A stretch of 64,000 bases of DNA from Zoroaster sp. YZ-2022 (Eukaryota; Echinodermata; Asteroidea; Forcipulatida; Zoroasteridae): contig CM055822.1 of the NCBI GenBank assembly GCA_029582265.1, positions 44,933,559 through 44,997,558 on the forward strand. The letters run 5' to 3'. Position 1 is the first letter of the stretch. Every line of letters begins with the position of its first letter. Below are positions 44,561 through 56,129 of this stretch, piece after piece. The notes beneath the pieces are model-generated. The model searched no databases. It was not told the DNA's origin and saw only the letters and a program-made list of their open reading frames with translations. Position numbers and translations under genes: made by a program.

Positions 44561-46835
44561 AAGGGTTAGAAAGGATTATGTAGTGTATTAGATCGTTAGA
44601 AAACGATCGCGTATAGTATTCTCACGCGTAATAAAAGCGCCTTCCGAGTCTCCCTTATTCCGCTTGTATTTGGGGGGACGTACCAGGCAATTACATGTTC
44701 AATCACACCCGTGATGACTGTCGCTAATTTTTGTAACAAGAAAGGAAAGTACTGATTATCTACATTCGGCGGAAGGCAGTTTGACGCCAACGTGTACCAT
44801 TCCTCCCACTCGAGATAAAAATTAGTTTTCAATAACACTTCGCAACACGGTGATTACGAAATTTGTTTCAAAACGCAAAATGAAAATGTTTTGCCAAGGA
44901 AGCTTTTTCAAGGCCACTAAAATCTGTTTCAATATCAAAATTAAAAGTCACTATTAAATTAATATTAATTTTATACTTTGTATTATTAAGAATGAATATA
45001 TGATTATTTATTATCCTCGTAAACAATCAAATTTGTCTAGTAGATAGCATTTCTAATAAAACGTTTTTTGAAAAATGGATATCGATATGGATGAAATTTA
45101 ACCATTATAACATTGTATAAATTAAGCGATATTTTACATTCAATGGAATGGATCATCTAACATTAAAACAAGATTTGCCATCTTTGGAACCCATAACAAA
45201 TTAAAGCAACTTTTTCTAAAATAATATACAACGATGAATCTTTATTCTAATGTTATGAAACGAGAATAAACTCACCTCAGTACCTGATTTTTTTTAGTTT
45301 GATGTTAGATCAAGACATTTTAATGATACCGTAAAGCATATAGAATGTGGAATTTGTCAAAATAGGTCACAAACCACAGAAAAAGTTTTTGTATGAGCGA
45401 CCTTTTTGGCTCTCAGAACTGGGAATTGTTACGATATCAAAGCACATTTTAGCTGTTAGATTAAAATTAAAAATTTTCTTTATTATTATTAAATGACCAC
45501 AGATAACTTCCAAGACTTAATTCATGCCATGCATCGCTTACAAAAGAATTACAAGCAGAAATGCAACGCTGAGGTTATATATAAAAAATAAATGAAGTCA
45601 ATAAAACGTGAAATTTAGATGATTTCGTCCAAACTTATAACATCAAAAATGATAACGTTTGATCTGATATTTGCACTAAGTTATGCTGTTGATGTGTATA
45701 TGTTGTGCCTTTCATCTGTGAAAACGCACGAAACTTTTAGGAATATTGAAATTAGATTTTTTTTTTAATCTTTTACTATTAATAGAAAACAATGAGCGTT
45801 GAAGCAACCATAAGATTTATCCAGATGTACGATATATGAAAGATACCTCCAGCAGACATCTGACAATGTTAAAACCTTTCGCTTACAAAAAATCGAGATA
45901 ACATCTAAACAGCAATTTAAAAGAAAGAAACGAACGCGGCCACGTATAAAAATATAATAAAATCATTAAACTTGTTCATCGTTGAATGGATGGCAATATT
46001 GGCGCTATCGGAGCCGGAGGAACTGGATTCGCGGGGTACAGCAAGAGGAGCGCCGATCGACCAACTCTCCAAGGACCAGCTGTAGGGTTATGCCTCGACC
46101 GCTGCGATTAAATACGCAAATCTAAACTTACAAAAAGCTAAAACATAACGAAATTAGAGGTTTAGCTGAGAGTAAAACTCAACACCATCGACAGTTAATG
46201 TTTCAAAAGCGATCGAAGATGGCATTGCGCCGCAAGAAGAATTTGTACTCTTGATCATGAAGAACGAGATAAATATTCTCAAATGAAAGAAAATATTCGT
46301 ACAAATTGCTAAATACTGCCTCTCTGTTTTAGCTGCTACGTTATGGAGCTACAGCCAAAACAGAGGTCGTCAGATTCAGATAAACAAAAAGATCTTATAG
46401 GAAAATCTCTTAAGTTTACTTTAACCTACTGTACAAAAATCTTATTATAATCAAAAACAATCTGTAGTGAAAATATAAGACCTCCACCGTATAATTATAA
46501 TTTCTAGCCTTATGGCTACACTAATTTTTAATTATATTGCAACAAGTTGCTCCTTTTCAACCAACTCCATCATCACTAAAATTATAATGTCGTTCAGCTT
46601 CCTTCAACACGCTTTAACAAAATTAATTCTAATACATTACCGCATTTCGTACATAAATTAGCTTTTGATTTGTACCACTTTACATCTTCGACACGGAACG
46701 GTATATTTCTCAACCGTGTCTTACGTTACCGATGTTGCGCAAACACGTCACCACTCCATTAATTTGCATACAACACTTGATGGTACCTATTAAAAGCCAT
46801 TCGCATGGAATAATCTCTTTTCGTCGTCATCTTTT

Positions 46836-46870
46836 TACTATATAAATCATTTCCGCAATCAGTTTTTTTC
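46836..46870 (+). promoter_or_regulatory. TATA-like promoter candidate
   Basis: ACTATATAAATCATTTCCGCAATCAG lies about 170-200 bp upstream of the Tx1-like LINE coding region. LINEs usually have internal TATA-less promoters, so this may be unrelated. Confidence 0.2.
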
Positions 46871-46959
46871 AGCTTTCAAGTACGATTTTTCAATATCTTT
46901 TTCTGGGGTTTTACATTTTTTCTCAACCTAATTTACTTTCACCTCTTCACCCTTTCACA

Positions 46960-47050
46960 TCTTGACCCTGACTTTAACCTTTTTCACCCTTGACCTTGAC
47001 CTGACCTTCTGACATTGGACCTTTGACCTATTGACCTTTGACCTCCAGTA
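46960..47050. repeat. TGACCT (AGGTCA) half-site cluster
   Basis: At least seven TGACCT or GGACCT half-sites lie within 90 bp, including TGACCTTTGACCT, which is a perfect inverted DR1 (AGGTCA-A-AGGTCA). The arrangement could bind nuclear receptors or be a simple degenerate repeat. Confidence 0.6.
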
Positions 47051-48160
47051 GTATATCAGATGAGAACGAGGCAGCGAAGTGTCTGGATTCAATGGAGTTT
47101 AAGAGTGAAGACTATAATCACCCTGACATAATTATCAACCTTGACCCTTTTGGAAGCATGACTGTAAGAACGTATTTCGAACAGCCGCATTGCTGTACCC
47201 ATTCTCGTATTGACGTGGATCACGCCATCCTGCATGGTTTTGAACACAACAATGAATACAGAAATTACCCACTTGGTCAGACCTGCCACTGTATTGTTTT
47301 TTTCAATGGCATCCAGAAATCCTCAACACTGTTCTTGCGAGTAATATTTCTTGATTTTTGCAAACTGGTGTCCCCGATCTGACCCATTCCCTGACTCCTA
47401 ACTTGTCTCTCAAACCTTCAGGACAAACTTCCTCATTAACCTCCCATTATAACCCTTCCAGGCCATTTTAATCTGTCCAACAATCATGAACTACCGGGGA
47501 ATTCATTCTACCGAGTCAGCAAAGTGCTTCAACTGTGGTGAAATTGGTCATCTGCTAAAATTGCAAACAAGTGGCAATGCCTTCCTCAACTGACACACTA
47601 AGAGCTCTGGCCGAGGACAGTAACCCTCTGAATCAAACCGTTCGTACACTCCAAAAATAAATCTGACCCCAAACATCCTGCCAAACCTTCAAGTTCCTAA
47701 CAACTCGAAAAGAACACGTTCTTTCGATTCACCATCCACCTGTGTAAAACCACCTAATCACAGCGAAACCCCTGCCTTCCAAAATGTACACCCGCACCCT
47801 CCTCCCCCAAACCAACAGTCGTCGGTTGCTTTCAACCCTGCCATCCGCTCAATCACCCTACTTTCCCAACCAGCCGCTGATGCTATTCCCCTTAGTACCA
47901 AAACCCACTGAACCCACTGGGGCCTTTTTGGTCACCCCGGTCCCTTCCTTCGGCAAACTTCCCCTCTTTTTTTCACTGTCGTTTCTAAGAAGAAACAAAC
48001 CATGTCCCTGGCCAAGGCTACGGAGGTCCCTGCCCCCTCACCACCTCGGTAAATACTGCCACCGCCTCCCCAACTTCTCGCCCCTACCTTCACACTGATG
48101 GACGACCAGGATGGCAGCGCAACGAACTGTCTCTGATATGGAGCCACCTGCCCCGAATTG
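47038..48160 (+). pseudogene. LINE ORF1 (gag-like) remnant with zinc knuckle
   Basis: A 114-codon frame (47038-47382) is followed, after shifts, by SAKCFNCGEIGHLL (about 47515), the first half of a CCHC zinc knuckle whose final cysteine lies in another frame (NCKQVAMPS). A Pro/Ser-rich tail runs through 47784-48098. This is the usual composition of Tx1-type ORF1 nucleic-acid-binding proteins. The start codon is not determined; the first open codon is TTG. Confidence 0.55.
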
Positions 48161-49180
48161 ATTAATTTCTACCTCTGCTCTTTAAAGGCCCTCAAAATGA
48201 GGAAATTGACCACCTCAAATGTGAAATCCAGCAAAAAGGGCAGTTAATTGCCCGTAATTCTCCGATATTCCCGGGTTGGTTAAACAAAACAACCCTCAGA
48301 AGAAGCCTCTTTTCAGAAATGCTAGTAGCAGAGGGTTAGATTCTTTAATTTAGAAGACTTGACCCTGATGAGCCTCTTCATAAACAATGAACAGTTTTTA
48401 TTTTGTCACGGCACTGTTAGCTACCGGTAAGCTCAGAAAAAAACTTGCGTCAAAACATATGTTGATTTAACTCTCATAACCCGGATGTTGTTCTCCCGCA
48501 GGAAACCTATAACTTGACCGAAAATTCTTTGTGCTGGGAACATTAGCCCATCGCGTCCACTGCGCACACAGGTGAATCGCCTGGGACGGCAAGTTACAAC
48601 TTTGTTTTAAAACTGTGACTTAATATCACCTGTTGTACTGTATTTTCAAAACACTTTCTGTATCTTAAACCTGACGTTCATTCCACTATCTATCATGTTT
48701 ATAATTTTCATTCCTCAGAAATACAATCTAGCCTTTGAGTGCATTATTAATATTTTCTTGCTCACTGTGTACTGAGCACAATGACGGGTTTTTGTTCTGG
48801 CGTGATTTTAATTACACCGCTAATGCCTTTCTTGACTGTTTTAACATTAACGAGAGAAGATATAAAGTCTCTCATGCATTAGAAAACCCTTTTTAATGAG
48901 TTGAGTGTCAGCGACGTCTGGCGGAGACAAATCCCACTATGCGAATATACCAATTCCAAATAATCCTGCCAAAGCTTCAATGTCTAAAGCCAGACTGACA
49001 AAATCCTAATTTCTGATGCTCTTTGCCTTCTGTTTCCCTGAAAATTTCACCATGTGCCACTTCCGACCACAGTGCCGTCTCCTCAACCTTAAAATCGCGT
49101 TCTAGACAAAAGAAGGAGTACCACTGGTACTTCAATAATTCTCTTTGAAATAAAGAACACACCGACACATTTTTCTTTTT
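48160..49180 (+). pseudogene. LINE endonuclease remnant
   Basis: Heavily decayed. The diagnostic end of the domain is legible: ATSDHSAVSSTLKSRS (about 49056), followed by KKEYHWYFNNSL, the segment that follows the SDH motif in L1/Tx1 endonucleases. Earlier motifs could not be read with certainty. Confidence 0.5.
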
Positions 49181-49259
49181 CTGAACAATGGCAGTCTCAA
49201 AGCTTAAATTCACGGTAATATTCGCACTCAGGACGCTGGCAATGTCACATCAAGAGCCT

Positions 49260-51000
49260 CTCAGATGTTTACCAAAAATGCCGACATCGCAAACCATCAT
49301 GCCCTGAACGAAATATAGGAGCTGCTTCCGCCCGCCAGACTTGTCCCCTCGATACCTCAGCAGGTTCTCAGAGAAATAATCAAACGCTCTGAGATCATTA
49401 TACGAACAGGAAGCCTGGGGCGCCTCATATCCGAGCGCGCTTCATGCATACAAATGAAGTGGACGCTTCGTCCTGTTTTTTCTTCTTCAAAAAATCAACA
49501 TCCATGGGAAAACATCTTTCTAAAATTGCCCTCTGGAAACCCTCGTCACCGACAACCCAAGTAAAATCAATTCCTGTCCGCAATTTCATGAGAACCTTAC
49601 AAAACGAGTCTGCCCTAGGAAGAGTGAAGGAGTGAGCGCCTTTTTCAAAACATCCCCACTTTGATCCCTGTGACGCGGAGGACTGCGATAGGCGTTCACA
49701 CTCTGAAGAATTCGATGTTGCAGTTAAACAACTCAGCCATAACAAATCTCCCGTCTGACGGCTTAACGTCGGAATTTTACCAGCGTTTTTCTGCCGGCCC
49801 TAAAACGATATTTTGTCTGTTTTTAATAATTTATTTTGTCTGGTCACCGGTTTCCCAGAGAGCTATAATCACACTTCTTCCCAAAAAGGACCTCCTCGAT
49901 ATTGGCAAACTGGCGCCCCGTATCTTTACTGAATACGGATTACAAGATCTACGCTAAAGTCGTAACGAAACAGACTAAAAAATGTCATTGACCAAGTTGT
50001 TCACCGTGATCAGATACTCGTGCCAGTGCCTCTATTCTTGACAATATTAATCATCAGGGCCAGTCTTTTGTTTTGTAACCCAATGTTATGTATTTTAATA
50101 CCTAGAGTCGAAATCAAAGTGGGCAGATCGCCTTACCTCCCCTCTTTTCTTTGAAAAGGAATCAGACAAGGGTGCCCACTCAGGCCTACTTTTATTCGAT
50201 CGCCATCGAACCTTCCTACACACGCCCTCATCAAACTTAACGATTTCGCTCAAAACCCTTGCGACAGTGAAATTTCGGTTGTCTCTGCGTACGCGGATGA
50301 CATTACTATTTTTAAACTCACGATCGTGGCTGACATTACTATTTTTTTTAACTCACGATCGTGGTTTCGACATTGTCAAAGACGTTTATTCCTTTGTACA
50401 GTCGTGCTCTGCTGCCCAGCCAATGGCATATCAAACTCCAGGTCTGTGGGGTCGGTGGTTCGTGTGGACATCCAGATCTGATCAACCTCCATTTCCAGTG
50501 AACAGTGAGGGTTTGATTTTCCTGGAATTCACCTTGGCAATTAATAATTTCATTCAAGAAACTGGCAAGCATGTCGACAAAGCTGACAGTGTCTATCGCG
50601 CTGGAAGTGCCCTGTCTTTAAGATGTCCATCAAAGGTCGAATTCTCATAGCCAACCAACTCACTGCTTCCAAACTTTTTTTCACACCTCGCCACACCGGA
50701 GCCCCCAGAACATGTTATACGAATTCCAAGGAAAATCTTATTAATTTTATTTGGGAATAATGGCAAGCACTGGTTAAAGAAATCTATTTTATATCAAAAT
50801 CCAGACAGAGGGGACTTAGACTTTCCTTTCTCCAGCACGTGTCACTCTTCACATCCACTTATTACTTTTTCACATCCCCACCATCACCTATCGTTTGATT
50901 TCATAAGGTTTTATTTTCGCCAATATCGAAAACTCGGGTTCGACCACGAACTCTTCACCTCTGTTATCGATTCCATTTTTCTCCTCACCCACCCACATTC
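49260..51000 (+). pseudogene. LINE reverse transcriptase remnant (Tx1-like)
   Basis: LPSDGLTSEFYQRF (49752), QRAIITLLPKKDLLDIG (49859), LLNTDYKIYAKVVTK (49924, another frame), motif C VVSAYADDITIF (50279) and an L1-like segment NFIWEWQALVKEIYF with QRGLRLSFP (50735-50830, with breaks) appear in the order of a Tx1/L1 RT. A short direct duplication (TGACATTACTATTTTT, 50298 and 50332) interrupts the frame right after the catalytic box. Confidence 0.8.
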
Positions 51001-52100
51001 CACAGTGAGCTACTGTGTGCTCTGGGTAATAATTAGAGTTTTGAATTACAACACTGCTCGTCGAATTTTCTTCTTTGCAAACTTACCTCTTAACAGTTCT
51101 TTTTTCAATGAGACTGACAGGATGGATGGCCTCGCCCAGCGACTTATGCGCGTGGGATCCGACCACAGAAACCTCGACGAAAACAGAAAGTGGTGCATGG
51201 CTTCCCCGAACACTACCTGAACGACACTGCTCAGGATATCCACCCGATGTCTCTCCAGCAACTCTTTGAAATACATGCATCATTTGCAAACTCTCCAGCG
51301 ACTTGTCAAAACAAAAAGGATGCCGTCCTGGTCGGTAAATCTTCTATGTCCAACTTCCCCCACCGGAGCAATGCTACACCAGTAGATATTTATCCGATCG
51401 CCCCACGAAAACTATCTACAATAGCATCAACGTCACCATCAACTCCCTTCCCTGCCACGACAATCACCCATTGCACAACATCGGCTACGTCGAGGACAAC
51501 AGCAATTTAAATGAAGAAACACAACGGTTCCGTAATTTGCAAAGAAGGTGACATCCAGTTCAAATTGTTTCAACATATTGCTATCCCTACCGGAACTCCA
51601 CCACATCGACCCAAATCATTCTCTCCTGAGGTGGTGGGCAAAAAGCACACCGTCAATCTTTTCATCACCTGTCCGGCTATACAACCATCCCTTAAATCTT
51701 CTACACACTCTTCTCCAACGTCTTCTTCCATTACAACCTTGACTTTTCGACTCATCGACGCTTATCCCACACGTCAAGGGTCGCGAAAGGAGGACGTCCG
51801 TCTCTGCAATTATCTTATTATTAGTCTTAAATCTGTTATTTACTGGCTTTATCTTTTAACTCTTTTTTGTAGATCCTTTAATTGTTTGGCGAAATCGCGT
51901 CAAACACAAAATTCTGTCCGACTACTTTTTACTACAAATATTCCAATAACTTTCCGCTTTCAAAAACATGGTACATCCATGACGCTATTTTCACTTTTAA
52001 CCGAAAAGAAAATCACTTGGGTTTATTTAAAATTTTCACGATTTCGCCATCTTTTCCATTGTTTATGCGCTAACGCATTTATCTTTTGTATAAATCAAAT
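51000..52100 (+). pseudogene. LINE ORF2 C-terminal region, decayed
   Basis: A series of overlapping short frames. Near 51880-51960 a phrase resembling WRNRVKHKILSDYF could be the C-terminal end of the Tx1 protein. No intact domain. Boundaries are approximate. Confidence 0.4.
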
Positions 52101-52195
52101 ATGATGACTTATGTACTAATTGAAACTGTCTTCTTTTTAATTTGTATGTTGTTTTGCCATTGTTTAGACAACAAAGTTTCAGTTGAAAAGTCAAG

Positions 52196-52422
52196 TCTTC
52201 TTCTTCTTCTTCTTCTTCTTCTTCTTCTTCTTCTTCTTCTTCTTCTTTCTTCTTCTTCTTCTTCTTCTTCTTCTTCTTTCTTCTTCTTCTTCTTCTTCTT
52301 CTTCTTCTTCTTCTTCTTCTTCTTCTTCTTTCTTCTTCTTTCTTTCTTCTTCTTTCTTCTTTCTTCTTCTTCTTCTTCTTCTTCTTCTTCTTCTTCTTCT
52401 TCTTCTTCTTCTTCTTCTTCTT
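52196..52422. repeat. (CTT)n microsatellite, ~225 bp
   Basis: Almost pure CTT/TTC with about six TTTC interruptions, a long polypyrimidine/polypurine tract. Poly-Ser, poly-Leu, poly-Phe and poly-Arg frames here are artefacts. It follows the Tx1-like LINE by about 100 bp. Confidence 0.98.
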
Positions 52423-52488
52423 TCTGCGGCGTTCGAGCTATAGCGCAAACACTTTGTTATTGTCTGTTTTACCTATTGATTGTTCTTT

Positions 52489-52516
52489 AGGTGTTTGGGT
52501 TGGTGCCCAAACACCT
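52489..52516. repeat. Perfect 11-bp stem-loop
   Basis: AGGTGTTTGGG, loop TTGGTG, CCCAAACACCT. It lies about 70 bp after the CTT tract. It could be a small TIR relic or a structured RNA end. Confidence 0.8.
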
Positions 52517-52539
52517 TGACATTGTTCGTTTTTTTTCTC

Positions 52540-53406
52540 CTTCTCAATAAGACCATCCAGAACCTTTAAAACTCGCAATAGGTTGCCTCACACGAGCACC
52601 GATAACAAAGCGTCCCTGGTACGGGCGCCAGTTGTCTGTCACCTCGGTCGTTTGGCGATTTTTTAACAACCACACGACTTCCCACTCGCCAAAACGAGTC
52701 CTCGTTTCTTCTGGGCGGAGGGTCAAAAGCCGCGATTGGTGCATCCAATATTTACCGGTACCGCGCAGAGAGCTTATTCTTCACTGAACGCTTTCTATTG
52801 CCAACAGTGGTTTTCCCGTGAAGATATACGTTGTGCGAAGTCAAACTTTTCCCACATTTTGTTTTCATTTCCTTCCCATTTTAGACAATTTTATTCTCAT
52901 TTTATGGATATTGAATCACATATACTTGCAACACCGATGACGGATCTACAGAGCCAGATTTCTAACATAAGGCCATCCAACGAGAAAAATAAACAGTTGT
53001 GTAAGAATTCTTCTGAATCCTTTGTTTTTCGACGTAGATTTCATGGAATGCCCTTCGCAAATTCGAGAGAAGTGTACGAACGTTATTTCTTCGGATGTCG
53101 CAATCTTGGAAGGACGTACGTTGTTTACCAACACATCCGGATTTATTGCAAGCTGACGAAGTGATGCGTTTGCGCATGCGAAATGATACTAAAGCAAGGG
53201 TGCCCTGTTTGGGCCCCACCACACATCACCTATCGTATGATTTAATATCAATGTTGCGATTTTCGGAGGAGATCTCGATCACAGCAATGAGGTCTGTAGA
53301 ATATTTAACAAGGATAGCTTGTTTGACTGGGATTTGCTATTTTAACAGGATGCGATTACAGCCAAGGTCCTTGTTAAACGGTTTGCGTGAAAGGGCCTTA
53401 GACCCA
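52540..53406. other. Unassigned region
   Basis: Less AT-rich than its surroundings at 52560-52760, where both strands have 60-66-codon frames. The minus-strand text (for example GEWEVVWLLKNRQ) vaguely resembles a retroelement tail but cannot be assigned. A 142-codon plus ORF at 52736-53164 has no known domain. Confidence 0.3.
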
Positions 53407-53705
53407 ACATGTAGTTTTACACTATGTTATGACGTCATGTGAGGTCATCAGATATCGAATTACACTAATCAAAGCTAATATTTTCAAAAATCATCTCATG
53501 AACCACAAATGATATTTTCACAATCTTTGCACCATGTTATAGATCTTAATTATGTGACACCCACAGACGACCCAACTTACCTTCCGGTCGAAAACCGAAG
53601 TTGAAAATTTCAAAAATCACATTCATGAACCACAGAAAATATTCACAATCTTTTGCATCATCTTTAAAGACCTTGAACGATGTCACATTTTGCTAAGTGA
53701 CAAGA
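53407..53705. repeat. Dispersed repeat, copy 1
   Basis: About 300 bp closely matching 63594-63935 in the same orientation (shared: GAGGTCATCAGATATCGAAT, TTTGCACCATGTTATAGATC, CCTTCCGGTCGAAA). Internally it is a diverged duplication of about 165 bp, each half containing TTTCAAAAATCA, CATGAACCACA and ATATT-CACAATCTTT. Confidence 0.85.
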
Positions 53706-53811
53706 CTTAATTTGACCTCCTTCCCGCTGCCAGTTAAACAACTTTGAAGTAGCACTGTTCAGCCATACAGCCATAAGCAGCCATTGTGTGAACGGCCCTT
53801 GACGTCTTCTT

Positions 53812-54472
53812 TAGGCTCGGGCTAAACGTTTTACCTTGCCGTGTCGAACTCAAATGATTTTCAAAGTGGCAATACTATGGGCAAAAATACAAATTGGTGA
53901 CAGACGTCGAATTTAAAAACTGCCGCACTAATAGATTCAAGATGGCGGACCCCGATGAAAACCATCGTAACGTTAGATTCTGTGTTTATTCTGCAATTAG
54001 ATCTGCAAGACGAAGGCTGCGGTTGCGGAACAGTCGTACCTCGTCATAACAAAGCCGATGAAGAAAACAATCGCGCTTGTTTTGTTATTTTGCGTTACTT
54101 GCAAGACAAAATGCAATAATTTGCGAACGTCCGCAATTGATGTCGAAGACCGACAAGAAACACCAGTGCTTGCGCTGTCAGACACATTTTTGGTGCGGGT
54201 CGCCATTTTGATTGGTGATTCATTTGTCTGAAATTGTTTTCGAACCATGCGCATGCAGATCAAACTAGTTATCCCGAATGAGAATTCCCATGGATTCGAC
54301 ACTTTCAAGAGCGCGACGTTTGTCACCATAACAGTAATCGCCGTAGCATTTGGCAGAGTTGTTGCAGCACGGCAGTGCCGAACTTAAATCAAAAAGTTTG
54401 CCGAATTAATTCAACATTTTCCAATTATTTGACAGTTCGACACTGCAAAAGTGCGACGTTTAGCCCAGCCTA
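53812..54472. mobile_element. 660-bp TIR element (MITE-like)
   Basis: TAGGCTCGGGCTAAACGT...TTGCCGTGTCGAACT at the left is inverted at 54430-54472 (AGTTCGACACTGC...ACGTTTAGCCCAGCCTA). Ends begin and finish with TA. Further copies of the GTGTCGAA / GCGACGTTT phrases lie inside. A 110-codon minus-strand ORF at 53997-54329 is unrecognised. Confidence 0.7.
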
Positions 54473-55505
54473 CACACAGATAATATACAGGCCCACAGTA
54501 TATGCCCCAAACACATTCACTGCAGTATCTAATTAGGAATATAATACCTTCGTTTCAACAGAGTTTACGAAGACCGCACAGCGACAGCGGTGGTAAATTA
54601 ACCCATGGCCAGAGCTTTCGTTACACTTGTGGGCGTCACATGCGCAGCATGCGCCATGTATGCGCAGCACAGCAGCAATACGGCTTCTGTCGGGCCCGTC
54701 TGCAGAAAAAATGCGTCGCTGAAAAATGTATTACATTTGTTCAGTATGGAACTAAATTGTTATCATTTTCGAAATGATGAAAGTTTTTCATGGGCAAGTG
54801 GATGGAAGAAATATGGTATGGTTGAGTGATATACACGAACGCCGTCAACGCATAAGCGAATGGTCTAACGTATGGGCTGGAGCCAACATACAACATATAC
54901 ACATAAGGACCGCCACGTCGCCGGTAACGAACAACTCGCAAATAGAATGATAAATTGAAATTGAAAAGATTCAACTAACGAGACTACATATTTGTAAAAT
55001 AGTTGACTATATGAAAGGTCTCGACAATTTAACATGTGTCGTCAGACTTTAATATCCATTCTCGTTCGTCCCTCAATATCTTGTCTATTGTTGAGTATAT
55101 TTTACATTTTTTAGAAGTGGACAGTTTGCAAAAAGATCATTCCTGGTGATTATTTTCATTGTGTTACCATGTTAATAATTTTAATCAACAAACAAACTAT
55201 AACCCTAACCACCCCAACCATCAAAATCCTCAAAGAGGCACTCCTTTTCGTGAAAAAATCAGCACTGTTGAAAATGATCTTTATATTGAGTTTTATCAGA
55301 TACTTAAAAGTAATACTTGTAATGTTGTCACAATTGCATGGTACAAGAATAGTTCAAACTGGCGGTGTGAATATATGGAAATATGTTTGATTTGTGAACC
55401 ACAATTTTCAGTATGTTAAACAAGATGATGTTGACCAATTTATTTTTAGTTTTATATATATGAATATAGCCGACATTCCTAAAATTACTCACTATTTGAT
55501 TTACA
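54473..55505. other. No recognisable gene
   Basis: Several short ORFs (for example 54502-54777 and 55159-55419) without domains. TAACCCTAACC at 55199 is an isolated phrase, not a telomeric array. Confidence 0.4.
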
Positions 55506-55579
55506 GATTTGAGGAACAATTATACAACTGCTCAGCACGCAGGGCTGAGAAAAGAAATGAAAAGAAACAGAACATGGGG
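55506..55579 (+). CDS. Possible small exon, unknown
   Basis: TTTGATTTACAG/ATTTGAGG and ACATGGG/GTAGGC bound a 74-bp open stretch rich in Lys/Arg/Glu (ARRAEKRNEKKQN). It could be an exon of the decayed gene at 56130-56900. Weak evidence. Confidence 0.2.
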
Positions 55580-56129
55580 TAGGCAAAATATTGAAAAATT
55601 TAATCAAGCCTTGAAGTATGCAGTAGCTTAAGGATATCGATTTTTTCATCCACTATACGGTGCATATCGCGATTGATAATATCGTACCCTTGCATTCATG
55701 CATGATTGCTTTAGAGCCACAACCACAGGTATGTACCCTCAAGTGTCACAATAAATTGCAAATTTGCAGAGCGTACTCTGAAGAAGTTTGGCTTTTTGTT
55801 TCTACTTCTAAAAGCTCAAAAGACTGTTCTGATTTTTGTCGAATTTGGACTCGACCACAATGTCGATTTATTTTTATCGTGATATTTTCACCATGATTCA
55901 TGATAGTTTGATAACTTAAAAGGACTTTGATAGCTGTAATCGAATAACAAAGGATCGGCTGCTTGGCACGCAGCAAATGTTTCAGTTGTGTTTTTCGCTT
56001 CTTTCTATCTGTTTACCTTGTCTTGTGTGTGTACTTTTGTTAATGGTCCCTCCTTCTGTCTAATAATGCCCATCCCCCTTACCCCGTTAGTTCTCGGCTT
56101 GCCAAATATTTATCATTCTTTCTTCATAC

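Larger units (their letters stand above)
41866..46620 (+). mobile_element. Degraded block, possibly Polinton/adintovirus-like
   Basis: The block has many short protein-like phrases on the plus strand in changing frames, unlike the surrounding random sequence. The clearest is the capsid-like stretch at 43300-43760. Others include RELLQIMNQLAAAPTHVDYR (42070), a glycine-rich IGAIGAGGTGFAGYSKR (46000) and AAIKYANLNLQKAK (46110). No DNA polymerase, integrase, ATPase or terminal repeats were identified. The viral or Polinton assignment is an inference from one relic. Confidence 0.35.
47038..52100 (+). mobile_element. Tx1-like LINE, near full length, degenerate
   Basis: A gag-like ORF1 region with a CCHC zinc knuckle is followed by an ORF2 with AP endonuclease, RT and C-terminal segments, all on the plus strand. 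The RT wording (LLNTDYKIYAK) places it with the minus-strand fragment at 1416-3404. Every domain is broken by multiple frameshifts and stops. A CTT microsatellite follows the 3' end at 52196. Confidence 0.8.

Noticed and set aside
44596..44838. 80-codon minus-strand ORF with protein-like composition
   Set aside because: The plus strand here reads equally protein-like text (SLIPLVFGGTYQAITCS). Neither strand has supporting motifs, so I did not call a gene.
49425..49745. 106-codon minus-strand ORF
   Set aside because: It is antisense to the Tx1-like LINE RT region and has no domain; a shadow frame.
52183..52448. Poly-Ser, poly-Leu, poly-Phe and poly-Arg ORFs
   Set aside because: These are translations of a CTT microsatellite, not proteins.
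55196..55220. Telomere-like TAACCCTAACC
   Set aside because: Only about two units in otherwise ordinary sequence; no array or chromosome end.
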